Counted from the first letter of the stretch, positions 7,501 to 13,715 are shown. The stretch: DNA of 14,140 nt from B8-G4 sp033720735 (GCA_033720735.1 JAWWBX010000088.1:1-14140); one strand, 5' to 3'. The notes: generated by a model not told the origin, from the letters alone. A program made the numbers and translations.

Positions 7501-9012
7501 CGGGACGATATCCGACAGCTCTCCCACCTGATACTGCACACCATTATAGGTATACTCGTAGGCGACACCGATCACCTGATCCGATTGCGGATTGATATTC
7601 AGCGTGATAAACCCGAGTTCGGGGTGGTAGGAATACTCGGAGGGTGACAACCGCCGTGCCCGGATCTTCTCGAAATCGCGTGTGGGCTGGAGGCCGAGCT
7701 GATTGGTCAGCACATCGATGGCATTCTCCACGAAGCGGTTTGACGGGTTGGCCTGTAGCTGAGAGAGGATCGTGTTTACACTGTTGGTGGGCAGGACCGC
7801 CAGGTCACAGATGTCCTTGAGCTCCATGGTGTCCATCGGGCTCACAAAGCCCTCGTTGCCGGGAGTCATGCGTCGTGCCTCCCCCAGGTCAGCAACGGCA
7901 ACGATGTCCCGTACGTCGGTCGTCTGATTCTTGTCATTGGTGATCCACACTTCCAGGCGCGTAATGCGAAACAGGCTGTTGATCTGTGGCAGATTTTGCA
8001 GCGCCCCTTCAAACGTCTCGCGGTTGAAGTGCGACAGGAAGAAGTTGCGGTTTTCGACATAGCGGTCTGCCTCGACCTCAAACTCCTGGAGCACGCTTCC
8101 CCCCTGGATGACCAGGTCATTTTTTTCGGAACGCTGCTGGGACGCAATGGCCGTCAACCGCAGGTGTCCGAATTTCATTTCGGTTTTGATCCCGAACAGG
8201 CTCTGCGCACCCTGGATCAACGTCCCGCGCAAGGGCAGGCTGACGTCACCCGCCTCGATCTTCTGGATGATGTCGTCTTCGCCAAATTCCTGGCTGTTGT
8301 AGTCCAGTTTGAGTTTGTTCTCAAAGTCGAAGGTCGAACGCGTATTGTAGTTAAACGAGGTGTTGAGTTTCTCGCCGATCTTGCCATCGACATTGACCTG
8401 GATGTCCATGTCGAAGTCGAAGCCCCCGGTGCGTCGCTGCCGTTCCAGCAGGATCGGGTTGTCCTGGCGCTGGAAATCGACCCCGAAGGTCATGTCGATA
8501 TTTCCTTGCGGGCGGATATCGACCTCCGAGCCGCCAAAGAGCCGGTCGATGATGTCGTCGGAGATGTCAGCGATCGTGATCGGGTCGACCTTGCCCGTCG
8601 GCCCTCCCTGCGAGTCGTAGACACCGTTGAGTTGCCGCCAGTACTGCTCCCGGTCGCGTTTTGCGCTCCATTCCTGGTATTCTTCGAAGGTCATGTAGGT
8701 CGGAGCCCGGAAGTAGTCCTCTCCGATCCGTTCGGTGATGATATACAAGCCTGTCTGCGGGTCGTATTCCACATCGCGCACGATGGAGGCCGGGTCCTTC
8801 AGGTCGAACGGGTTGTCGACCGGGTCTTCAACAAAATTGCCGAAGCGTTCTTTCGGTGGGATCGTATCCTGTGATGGGACCGGAGCAACGAACGGTTCCG
8901 GCACGGAATGCGGTCCTGACGCGTAGGCGACAGCAGTCGTTGCGAGGGTCACCGCCAGCAGGCAAGAAAATGCAATACAATACCGGATGAGATACGCGTA
9001 TTCTTTCCTCAA
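1588..9012 (-). CDS. sprA: SprA, type IX secretion system outer-membrane translocon (cell-surface protein SprA/Sov family)
   Basis: This intact 2474-residue protein matches the size of characterised SprA (about 2400 residues). In the family, SprA forms a very large outer-membrane beta-barrel through which T9SS cargo passes, working with PorV and plug proteins; in gliding species it also supports motility. Residues 1-31 form a signal peptide with likely cleavage at AYA|SG. Family hallmarks include the GNIDMTFGVDFQRQDNP segment, GAQSLFGIKTEMKFG, YIDDFEGTASNLDLR (near 850), GEVWVNELRVSGLDE (near 1517) and the C-terminal NVNLRMFFDYRKTTP barrel strand. Two low-complexity Arg/Asp/Gly-rich stretches (about 1915-1952 and 2355-2389) look like surface-loop insertions. 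The start is TTG at 9012: an in-frame TAG lies two codons upstream and no ATG occurs until past residue 100. No usual Shine-Dalgarno site precedes it. ruvA lies 133 bp upstream on the same strand. Identification is very secure; the exact start is less so. Confidence 0.97.
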   Translation of the reverse strand: MRKEYAYLIRYCIAFSCLLAVTLATTAVAYASGPHSVPEPFVAPVPSQDTIPPKERFGNFVEDPVDNPFDLKDPASIVRDVEYDPQTGLYIITERIGEDYFRAPTYMTFEEYQEWSAKRDREQYWRQLNGVYDSQGGPTGKVDPITIADISDDIIDRLFGGSEVDIRPQGNIDMTFGVDFQRQDNPILLERQRRTGGFDFDMDIQVNVDGKIGEKLNTSFNYNTRSTFDFENKLKLDYNSQEFGEDDIIQKIEAGDVSLPLRGTLIQGAQSLFGIKTEMKFGHLRLTAIASQQRSEKNDLVIQGGSVLQEFEVEADRYVENRNFFLSHFNRETFEGALQNLPQINSLFRITRLEVWITNDKNQTTDVRDIVAVADLGEARRMTPGNEGFVSPMDTMELKDICDLAVLPTNSVNTILSQLQANPSNRFVENAIDVLTNQLGLQPTRDFEKIRARRLSPSEYSYHPELGFITLNINPQSDQVIGVAYEYTYNGVQYQVGELSDIVPVDPDNQSVMYVKMLKSTVQRIDLPIWDLMMKNFYRIGGGDVNPEEFELDVFYEDPGAGFKRFLPLPQGSGLGNTPLITILNLDNLNVTGDPQPDGRFDFQQGLTVFPRQGTMMFPVLEPFGSSLRKAMVDAGVPDPVIEQYIYDELYDSTLVRAREFPEFNRFTLKGKSKSSTSSDISLGTFNIPENSVRVTAGGQTLQEGVDYIIDYNIGRLQILNDAYIQPGTPIRVSFEDNALFSFQKKTMLGLRADYDVNDNLAIGGTFMQLFERPFTQKVNIGEDPINNKVYGLDLSYSNEAPWLTRIVDGIPGINTKEPSQINFQAEFAAIKPGHSKAINRRKDEKEGTVYIDDFEGTASNLDLRTPENRWQLASVPQDAKILEPTELFPESEFTDTLLTGVNRAHLNWYRIDRSIRNGEDRSNPYTRAVDQQEIFRGRTRRFGANDFRTFDMTYQPNKRGQYNFDIPGGYPGYSAGLNEQCELNDPESRWGGIQRDIQTTDFEQANYEAIEFWMLDPYELYRDADGSNDTIGGEGFLVINLGNVSEDVLKDGRLFYEHGLPRDTSEAETDTTNWGRIPKIQPVVNAFSIDEQSRIRQDVGYDGFDDAGERLFYEDYLNRIRNSGFPLDCINQIERDPANDNFIYFRNDTVYDANSNVFERYSRYNGAERNSPPNPPQNQRTIAANTNRPNNEDLNDDLSLSEGESYYQYVIRMDRGPDGNPVFTSIGKDGEMFNFQQDTITGSTGTWYRFKIPLDAGQPVNGIQGFRSIRFMRMYMTGFEKRTTLRFATLDLVRSQWRRYTRSTCSGPDSDTDFEVDAVSVEEHSSKVPFPYEIPEGIQRERIIGSTFQDIFQNEQSLALQFCELADECDVRVYKNLNLDMRVFERMQMFVHAEEADSLNSRIPDGDLSVFIRLGSDFENNYYEYELPLAISRNPFASDLKEEIWMPDSNNVDFAFRELTDLKIRRNNENFPISEEFEEDVPGRRYTLRIRGNPTLGYVKNVMIGVRNREGGQGLACGEVWVNELRVSGLDERGGIATTARLDLDLADFGNLGFSTTYSSIGYGAIDQKLDERAKESVFQFDASAGLELGKFFGDDAGIRIPFYAQYSTTTRTPQYDPIDLDLDLKEKLSRAPDKETRDSIREQAIDYTALKVLSVTNVRKERRSQNTPMPWDISNFSVSYSYSKSEAHNEIVEKDDLTQHKAQLDYVYALPDLTLQPFKNLSQSSWLKPLTELNLNPLPSSFSFNTILDRRFGQRDYRFSDPIFKTWFDKRFTWDRNYNLQWDLTRSISVDFNATNEAVIDEPDEYLDRANLIRIPRKERQDSIWSNLRDFGRTKDYSHSIRASYKVPTNLFPFLDWVRADVSVDADYAWSAASINTDSLGNVIQNGQNRKFTADLDFTRLYNKSNFLRKINGQARGRSNRPPARTRPDRDRDQPDQGDDRRERRQRDPNAEPSTIAKVLIRPLMTIRKFRFSYSRDFSTVVPGYTPPSRLLGMDGFNAPGWDFILGFQPDIRRSVDGAPDWIDENGIRLVEAGGEVNNLGWIVENPFQNQPILQSESKTIEGRLTLEPFADFKIEVDAKRTIRQDFSVFYKNTEKINPNVPFEDRYSIERLSPREMGSFSMSYFSLPTLFMGSEAEINNLFKEFERMRATISQQRGESGTTHPIDGEAYTEGFGGKQRDVIIPAFIAAYTDKDPENFELTDMFDWLPRPNWTLTYNGLQKLPMFKDIFSSVRITHGYKSTLNVNSFESDLNYTPDPSLPNPQINPPDNLNEATLNYFSRYIVPQVGIDEQFAPLIGIEVKTKNDLNFHFDYAKRRGLQLGFISNELAENRVTTVEVGFDWVLKDINLPFLPGYKARRDNNRRGDQQDPNDPTGTQQGGRGRGPINGNDLEILFDFSFSDNITVNHYLDQESLPQPTRGSKEISISPAMRYNLNKNVNLRMFFDYRKTTPYTTTGYPITSTSAGVTVQVVLE

Positions 9013-9145
9013 ATCCTAGGACTTTTAGACTGATCCGTCTGCGGAGGCCGCAAAGATCGATTTTTGCCGCAAATAATGCCGGTTTTTACTCTCTAACTAA
9101 CGGAATCCGCCCTTTTGCATTGCCCTGACGAAACCGTTTTAACGC

Positions 9146-9745
9146 TTAGCCCGAAAGCTCCTTGAGTGCCAACTTGACCCATTGCTCGGTTTCGGCATCC
9201 GGTCCCACGGTCGGATGTACCTTCTCGAGTGCCTTGCGCACCTGTGTTTTCTGAAAACCAAGTGCGATCAGCGCCGACATGGCCTCCTGCACTGCGCTGG
9301 TGGCCTGCGGTTGTGCCGAAACGGTCGTGGTGGCTCCAAGGGACTCCCTGGTCAGTTTGTCTTTGAGTTCGACGATCAGCCGCTTGGCGGTCTTGGGGCC
9401 GACCCCCTTGACTTTCTTGAACGACAGTTCGTCTTCCGACAGGATCGCGTTTTGTACTTCCTCAGGTTGCATGCCCGACAGGATCAACCTGCCGGTATTC
9501 GGACCGATCCCGGAAACCGAGATCAGGTGGTTGAACAGCGTTTTTTCGGCCTCGTCATAAAATCCGTAGAGCGTGTGACTGTCCTCGCGCACGATCTGCT
9601 GGATGTACAGCTGGGCCGATTGCATCGCCTCGATTTTGCTGTACGTGAAGAGGCTGATCTGTACTTCATACCCGATACCTCCCGTTTCCAGGATGACGCA
9701 GGTCGGCGTTTTCCGCGCCAGGTCGCCTTTCAGGTATGCATACAT
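9146..9745 (-). CDS. ruvA: Holliday junction branch-migration complex subunit RuvA
   Basis: At 199 residues this is the normal length for RuvA, the tetrameric DNA-binding subunit that holds Holliday junctions while the RuvB motor drives branch migration in the cytoplasm. The N-terminal OB-fold domain starts MYAYLKGDL and runs to about residue 63. Two helix-hairpin-helix motifs follow: GIGPNTG (79-85) and GVGPKTAKRL (114-123). A Ser/Thr/Gln-rich linker (about 138-150) leads to the RuvB-binding domain III (about 150-199), which contains the ALGF motif. The ATG at 9745 fits the conserved N-terminus. The start codon lies inside a perfect palindrome (9743-9762). The gene precedes sprA on the same strand with a 133-bp gap, so co-transcription is possible but not shown. 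ruvB and ruvC are not in the window. Confidence 0.97.
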   Translation of the reverse strand: MYAYLKGDLARKTPTCVILETGGIGYEVQISLFTYSKIEAMQSAQLYIQQIVREDSHTLYGFYDEAEKTLFNHLISVSGIGPNTGRLILSGMQPEEVQNAILSEDELSFKKVKGVGPKTAKRLIVELKDKLTRESLGATTTVSAQPQATSAVQEAMSALIALGFQKTQVRKALEKVHPTVGPDAETEQWVKLALKELSG

Positions 9746-9762
9746 GATAAAAAATTATCATG
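9743..9762. promoter_or_regulatory. Perfect 8+4+8 palindrome covering the ruvA start codon
   Basis: The arms CATGATAA and TTATCATG flank an AAAA centre. The outermost three bases on the left are the complement of the ruvA ATG. The dyad immediately follows a TACATTCG -7-like box, so it sits where transcription would start. That is a typical repressor-operator position; alternatively, a hairpin in the mRNA would bury the start codon. The function is inferred only from position. Confidence 0.45.
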
Positions 9763-9770
9763 CGAATGTA
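9763..9770 (-). promoter_or_regulatory. Candidate -7 promoter box for ruvA
   Basis: On the minus strand this reads TACATTCG, matching the Bacteroidota -7 consensus TAnnTTTG at all but one defined position. It lies 17 nt upstream of the ruvA ATG. No clear TTG element is found 19-21 nt further upstream, so the call is weak. Confidence 0.3.
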
Positions 9771-9832
9771 AGGAATTGCGTGAAGAAAAGGCATCAGCCC
9801 GGCGCGAACATCTGGCCACTGGTGACACTGAT

Positions 9833-9846
9833 TGATACTGGTATCA
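9833..9846. promoter_or_regulatory. Inverted repeat in the ruvA-flippase divergent region
   Basis: The arms TGATAC and GTATCA are separated by 2 nt. A second pair, GACAC (9824-9828) and GTGTC (9848-9852), flanks them asymmetrically. The centre of the dyad is about 46 bp upstream of the flippase ATG and about 95 bp upstream of ruvA. It could be an operator for either gene, but there is no independent support. Confidence 0.3.
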
Positions 9847-9885
9847 CGTGTCGGAGAGATTGATCAAAACCCTATTTTACACGCC

Positions 9886-11412
9886 ATGACGCTGCGCAGG
9901 CTCGCGGGAGAGACCATGATCTACGGCACGGGGTACATCCTCGGCAAGGTGCTCAACTACCTGCTGATCACCGTCTACCTCACCTGGAAGTTCGACGGCG
10001 AACAGGATCAGTATGGTCTCTACACGGATTTCTATTTCTATGTTGCCCTGATCCTCGTGCTGCTGACCCTGCGGATGGAGACCACGTTCTTTCGCTTTGG
10101 CAGCGAAACAGGGCAGACCAGCCGGGCCTTTGGTCAGGCTGCTCTCACCCTGACGGGCACCGCCCTGCTGTGGACCGCCTTTGTGGTGCTGTGTAAGGAT
10201 CCGATCGCCGCTGCACTGCAGTACCCGGGATACGAAACACACGTGCTGGTCCTGGGCTTGATCCTGACCATGGATGTCCTGGTCGCCATCCCGTTTGCCT
10301 CACTGCGCCTTGAGCAGCGCCCCGTACGCTTTGCAGTGCTGAAGATCGCCGGTATCGCCATCAACATTGTTGCCGTCCTGGTCTTCCTGGAAGTTCTCCC
10401 CCGTCTGGCGGCCGGCGGGTCCGATTGGGCGGCGCGGATGTACAATCACGACAACCGGTTGCTCTATGTGTTTATGGCCAATCTGATTGGCAGTGCGTCC
10501 GTTTTCCTGTTCTTCCTCCCGCGCTATCTCAAGGTGCGGTGGGTTTGGGACCCGGTTTTGCTTCGAAAAATGCTGGCTTACACGTTGCCACTGATCGTTG
10601 TCGGCCTGGCCGGGGTGATCAACCAGTCGTCGTACATCACGTTCCAGAAACACATCCTGCCCAATTCGCTCACGGAAAACCTGTCTGCCGGCGGTGTCTA
10701 TGCCGCAGCCACCCGGATCGCGATCATCATGAGCCTGTTTATCACCGCCTTCAACTATGCGGCAGAACCTTTTTTCTTCCAGCATGCCCGGCACAAGGAT
10801 GCCAAAACGATCTATGCAGATGTCGCGCGGGCCTTTGCCGTGGCCGGGAGTGTTTTGTTTGTCGTGATCATGATGTATCTCGACGTGATCCAGCTGATCC
10901 TGGGACGCAGCTTCCGTGAGGGGTTGGCCGTCGTGCCAATCCTGCTGCTTGCTTTCTTTTTCCTGGGTCTCTATTACAATTTTTCGATCTGGTACAAGAT
11001 CACGGATCGCACGCGCTACGGTGCTTTGATCTCGGGCATTGGGGCGATCATCACCATCGTGCTCAACGTCCTGTTGATCAGGGAGCTGGAAGTGATCGGC
11101 TCGGCATGGGCTGCCCTGGCCTGCTATGTGTTCATGGCCGGTGCCTGTTATCTGATCGGCAGAAAATTCTTTCCGGTGCCCTACCGGCTGGGACGCATCC
11201 TGATTCTGATTTCCCTGGCCTGCCTTACGTTCTTTGCCAGCGAATCGATTCGCCCATTACTGGATGGGCAATTGTGGCTCATCCTGCTCGTGAATACGGG
11301 GCTACTCATCTTGTTTGTGGGAATCGTGTACCGGCTGGAGAAGGGGTTGATCCGTTCAGTAGTTCAACCCACCCCTGGCCCCTCCCTTGACAAGGGAGGG
11401 GAAAGCGACTGA
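9886..11412 (+). CDS. Polysaccharide/oligosaccharide flippase, MOP (Wzx/MATE-like) superfamily
   Basis: This is a strongly hydrophobic 508-residue protein with roughly 12-14 membrane segments, as expected for Wzx-like lipid-linked oligosaccharide flippases of the inner membrane. Its N-terminus, LRRLAGETMIYGTGYILGK, matches the LAGETxIYG opening typical of the Bacteroidota members. A longer frame opens at a TTG at 9832, but the extra 18 residues look non-native, so I chose the ATG at 9886. The gene is divergent from ruvA and convergent with rsgA, with no neighbouring glycosyltransferases, so its substrate (O-antigen, exopolysaccharide or another lipid-linked glycan) cannot be inferred. The last 15 residues (QPTPGPSLDKGGESD) are encoded by a REP-like inverted-repeat element rather than by conserved family sequence. 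Confidence 0.88.
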   Translation: MTLRRLAGETMIYGTGYILGKVLNYLLITVYLTWKFDGEQDQYGLYTDFYFYVALILVLLTLRMETTFFRFGSETGQTSRAFGQAALTLTGTALLWTAFVVLCKDPIAAALQYPGYETHVLVLGLILTMDVLVAIPFASLRLEQRPVRFAVLKIAGIAINIVAVLVFLEVLPRLAAGGSDWAARMYNHDNRLLYVFMANLIGSASVFLFFLPRYLKVRWVWDPVLLRKMLAYTLPLIVVGLAGVINQSSYITFQKHILPNSLTENLSAGGVYAAATRIAIIMSLFITAFNYAAEPFFFQHARHKDAKTIYADVARAFAVAGSVLFVVIMMYLDVIQLILGRSFREGLAVVPILLLAFFFLGLYYNFSIWYKITDRTRYGALISGIGAIITIVLNVLLIRELEVIGSAWAALACYVFMAGACYLIGRKFFPVPYRLGRILILISLACLTFFASESIRPLLDGQLWLILLVNTGLLILFVGIVYRLEKGLIRSVVQPTPGPSLDKGGESD

Positions 11413-11470
11413 ACAGAGCGAAGGAGCTGGGGAGGGTTAAACGTAACAAAGGAGGGGCCAGGGGTGGGTC
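11364..11470. repeat. REP-like inverted-repeat element between the flippase and rsgA
   Basis: A perfect 19-bp inverted repeat forms the ends (11367-11385 and 11451-11469), enclosing 65 bp. Inside lie a strong hairpin (11379-11401) and a second partial match to the left arm (11428-11437, GGGGAGGGTT, pairing with 11366-11375 except one position). From general experience, C/G-block repeats starting ACCCACCCCTGGCCCCTCCC recur in intergenic regions of Bacteroidota genomes; copy number here cannot be checked. The left arm lies inside the flippase reading frame and the right arm abuts the rsgA stop codon. Confidence 0.75.
11379..11401. terminator. Stable hairpin at the convergent 3' ends of the flippase gene and rsgA
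   Basis: There is a perfect 10-bp stem (CCCCTCCCTT / AAGGGAGGGG) with a 3-nt loop, GAC. It lies across the end of the flippase frame and 68 bp past the rsgA stop. No T-tract follows in either direction, so a role as a bidirectional terminator is suggested only by position and stability. Confidence 0.35.
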
Positions 11471-12410
11471 AAAAATGCGAGTGCCGCTCCCAATAATTCT
11501 GCTCCTCGATCTCTTCCAGGATCTTCAGGTAGTTCATGTAGCGGAGTTCAAAAAGGGCGCCTGACTCCAGTCCTTCCTTGACCGCACAGCCGGGTTCGTT
11601 GCGGTGCAGGCAGTCGGGATACTTGCAATTTTCGGAGACGGCAAAGAACTCCCGGAAGTTGTGCGCCACGTCCATGGGTTCCAGGTTGTTGAACGAGAGG
11701 GTCTTGATGCCTGGCATGTCGATGATGAACCCGCCGAAGTCCAGCTCGAACATCTCGGCAAAGGTGGTGGTGTGCTGGCCCTTTCCCGAGTAATCCGAGA
11801 GATCCGTGGTCTTCAGTTCCAGATGAGGCTGGAGCGCGTTGATGAACGTTGACTTCCCGACCCCGGACTGACCGCCGATGAGGGTAGTCTTGTCTTTGAG
11901 TACGTCGCGCACTGCTTCAATGCCGGTGCCTTCAGTCGATGAAACCAGGTGGACGGGATAACCAATGTGCTCGTAAATGAACTTGAGCCCCTCGGCGATT
12001 TCTATGTCCTGGTCATTGTACAGATCCACCTTATTGACAATGACGTGGGCAGGGATGTCATGGGGCTCGGTCATCAGCAGGAAGCGGTCGATGAAACCCT
12101 GCTTGAGTTGCGGATAGTTGATCGTCACCATCACCATCGCCTGATCGATGTTGCTCGCGATCAGGTGGAGATCGTGTTTTTTGCGGGGTGATTGCCTGAT
12201 GACATAGTTGCTCCGCGAACCGATTTCTTTGATCATGGCATCGCCGTCCTCGATCTCGACCCTGACCCGGTCGCCCACCGCCACCGGGTTGGTAAGGCTC
12301 TTGCCCTCCAGCCGGAACTTCCCTTTCATCCGGCATGGCAATATCTCGCCAGAGTCGAGCCGGACATCGTACCAGCTGCCGGTGGTTTTGATAACGGTGC
12401 CTTCCTGCAT
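11469..12410 (-). CDS. rsgA: Ribosome small-subunit-dependent GTPase RsgA (YjeQ)
   Basis: RsgA is a cytoplasmic, circularly permuted GTPase that checks late 30S subunit assembly. In this 313-residue protein an N-terminal OB-fold (EGTVIKTTGSWYDV... to about 70) comes first. The permuted G-motifs follow in the order G4 NKVD (126-129), G1 GGQSGVGKST (179-188), G2 region KGQHTTT (210-216) and G3 DMPG (231-234). The C-terminal zinc knuckle has the expected C-x4-C-x-H-x5-C pattern (Cys262, Cys267, His269, Cys275). All key residues are present. The frame continues upstream to an ATG at 12473, but those 21 residues (MLNLLLVPRR...) are not family-like, so I chose the ATG at 12410. A CATCTTTG -7-like box (12416-12423) ends 5 nt upstream. 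The gene is convergent with the flippase and divergent from the P1 peptidase. Confidence 0.96.
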   Translation of the reverse strand: MQEGTVIKTTGSWYDVRLDSGEILPCRMKGKFRLEGKSLTNPVAVGDRVRVEIEDGDAMIKEIGSRSNYVIRQSPRKKHDLHLIASNIDQAMVMVTINYPQLKQGFIDRFLLMTEPHDIPAHVIVNKVDLYNDQDIEIAEGLKFIYEHIGYPVHLVSSTEGTGIEAVRDVLKDKTTLIGGQSGVGKSTFINALQPHLELKTTDLSDYSGKGQHTTTFAEMFELDFGGFIIDMPGIKTLSFNNLEPMDVAHNFREFFAVSENCKYPDCLHRNEPGCAVKEGLESGALFELRYMNYLKILEEIEEQNYWERHSHF

Positions 12411-12502
12411 GTACACAAAGATGCTGTTTGGCCTGATAACTGCACGCCTGGGCACAAGCAAAAGATTCAGCATCGTTTGGCGCGGCGTGTCGTACCAACC
12501 TG

Positions 12503-12509
12503 TATCTTG
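12503..12509 (+). promoter_or_regulatory. Candidate promoter for the P1 peptidase gene
   Basis: TATCTTG resembles the Bacteroidota -7 box TAnnTTTG with one T missing. A TTTG -33-like element lies at 12476-12479, giving a 23-bp spacer at the long end of the accepted range. The predicted leader is about 30 nt and AT-rich. Confidence 0.33.
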
Positions 12510-12545
12510 AAACCAATTTCATTTCACTCAATTTCCCGACGAGCC

Positions 12546-13715
12546 ATGCAACGATTGCTGACCTGTATTTTGCTCTTGTCCATTGGTATCAGCCTGACTG
12601 CACAAAGACCTCGGGCGCGTGACCTCGGCATTCCCTTTGATGGCCAGCCTGGACCACTTAATGCCATTACCGATGTTGCCGGAGTGGAAGTCGGCCATCA
12701 CACCATCATCCGTGGCGAGGGCAGGAATGTGCTTGGCAATGGCCCGGTGCGTACCGGCGTCACGGCCATCTTCCCGCGCGGCAAGCGGTTCAGCCCGGTA
12801 TATGCCAACTGGTACAGCCTCAACGGTAATGGCGAAATGACCGGCACGACCTGGATCACCGAGTCTGGCTTTCTCGAAACACCGGTGATGATCACCAACA
12901 CCAACAGCGTTGGTGTGGTCCGGGATGCCGTACTCAAGTGGTTTGTCGACACCAACTGGTATGGCGATGAGAGTTGGTGGTACACGTACCCTGTCGTCGG
13001 CGAAACGTACGACGGGTTTCTCAATGACATCTACGGATTTCATGTCACGGAAGAGCATGTCCTGGCTGCGATCAAAGATGCCGCCAACGGATCGGTCGTC
13101 GAAGGCAATGTCGGCGGCGGAACTGGCATGATGTGTCTTGGCTTCAAGGGAGGCATCGGTACATCATCGCGCGTCGTCGGGATCGACGGAATGGACTATA
13201 CGGTTGGCGTGCTCGTTCAGGCCAACTTTGGATCGAAGCGCAAATTGACCATCGCCGGTGTGCCGGTGGGTGAGGTTTTGAAGGACACCCTCAATTACGA
13301 GTTTGTGGCACCTCCCGTGTCCCGGCGGGGCGACGGCGACGGGTCCATTATCGTTGTTGTGGCGACCGACGCACCGTTGCTGCCCCATCAACTCAAGCGT
13401 ATCGTGCACCGTGTGCCACTCGGCATCGCCCTGGTCGGCGGCCGTGGGAACAACGGCTCTGGCGATATCTTCCTGGCCTTCTCAACGGCAAATGAGGGTG
13501 CCTTCAACCGCTCGGAAACAGTCACAGTCCAGGTCCTGCCCAATGACCGGATCAGCCCGTTGTTCGATGCCACCACACACGCGGTCGAGGAAGCGATCAT
13601 CAATGCGATGGTCGCAGCCGAAACGATGGAAGGCATCAATGGCAACAAGGCACATGCATTGCCCCATGATCTGGTGATTGAAATCCTGAAAGCGTTCAAT
13701 CGTATCCCGGACTGA
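12546..13715 (+). CDS. Exported P1 family (DmpA/BapA-type) self-processing aminopeptidase
   Basis: This 389-residue protein belongs to peptidase family P1, Ntn-hydrolase-like enzymes that cleave themselves into alpha and beta chains and remove N-terminal residues, including D- or beta-amino acids in some members. The ATG at 12546 begins a signal peptide, MQRLLTCILLLSIGISLTA, with cleavage likely before Gln20, so it should act in the periplasm or outside the cell. Family motifs are RDLGIPFDGQPGPLNAITDV (25-44), GNVGGGTGMMCLGFKGGIGTSSR (about 187-209), VQANFGS (Asn227, probable oxyanion residue) and GDGSIIVVVATDAPL. The expected autocleavage bond is Gly266-Ser267, making Ser267 the nucleophile and giving a 123-residue beta chain. 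The open frame extends upstream to 12192 only as an antisense reading of rsgA. The gene is divergent from rsgA. The natural substrate is unknown. Confidence 0.93.
   Translation: MQRLLTCILLLSIGISLTAQRPRARDLGIPFDGQPGPLNAITDVAGVEVGHHTIIRGEGRNVLGNGPVRTGVTAIFPRGKRFSPVYANWYSLNGNGEMTGTTWITESGFLETPVMITNTNSVGVVRDAVLKWFVDTNWYGDESWWYTYPVVGETYDGFLNDIYGFHVTEEHVLAAIKDAANGSVVEGNVGGGTGMMCLGFKGGIGTSSRVVGIDGMDYTVGVLVQANFGSKRKLTIAGVPVGEVLKDTLNYEFVAPPVSRRGDGDGSIIVVVATDAPLLPHQLKRIVHRVPLGIALVGGRGNNGSGDIFLAFSTANEGAFNRSETVTVQVLPNDRISPLFDATTHAVEEAIINAMVAAETMEGINGNKAHALPHDLVIEILKAFNRIPD

Noticed and set aside
7996..8874. Long open frame of 292 codons on the plus strand
   Set aside because: It lies wholly antisense to sprA, in GC-rich codons that leave the opposite strand open; its product has no recognisable domain, whereas sprA is a clear family member.
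8960..8965. Possible lipoprotein signal at Cys17 of SprA
   Set aside because: The residues before the Cys (I-A-F-S) do not fit a lipobox, and a good signal peptidase I site follows at residue 31.
9051..9058. GATCTTTG as a -7 box for sprA on the minus strand
   Set aside because: It matches 5 of 6 defined consensus positions but has no -33 element at a usable distance, so the support is too thin for a feature.
9066..9087. Imperfect stem followed by T5 on the plus strand, terminator-like
   Set aside because: The stem is about 5 bp with a bulge, and no plus-strand gene ends here; on the minus strand there is no U-tract.
12411..12473. 21-residue N-terminal extension of RsgA
   Set aside because: The residues do not resemble RsgA N-termini, while the MQEGTVIKTTGSWYDV start does.
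12513..12535. Direct repeat of CAATTTC upstream of the P1 peptidase
   Set aside because: The 7-bp repeat in an AT-rich leader is easily due to chance.
12192..12545. N-terminal extension of the P1 peptidase frame by 118 codons
   Set aside because: It reads antisense through rsgA and would put the clear signal peptide in the middle of the protein; the ATG at 12546 is the sensible start.
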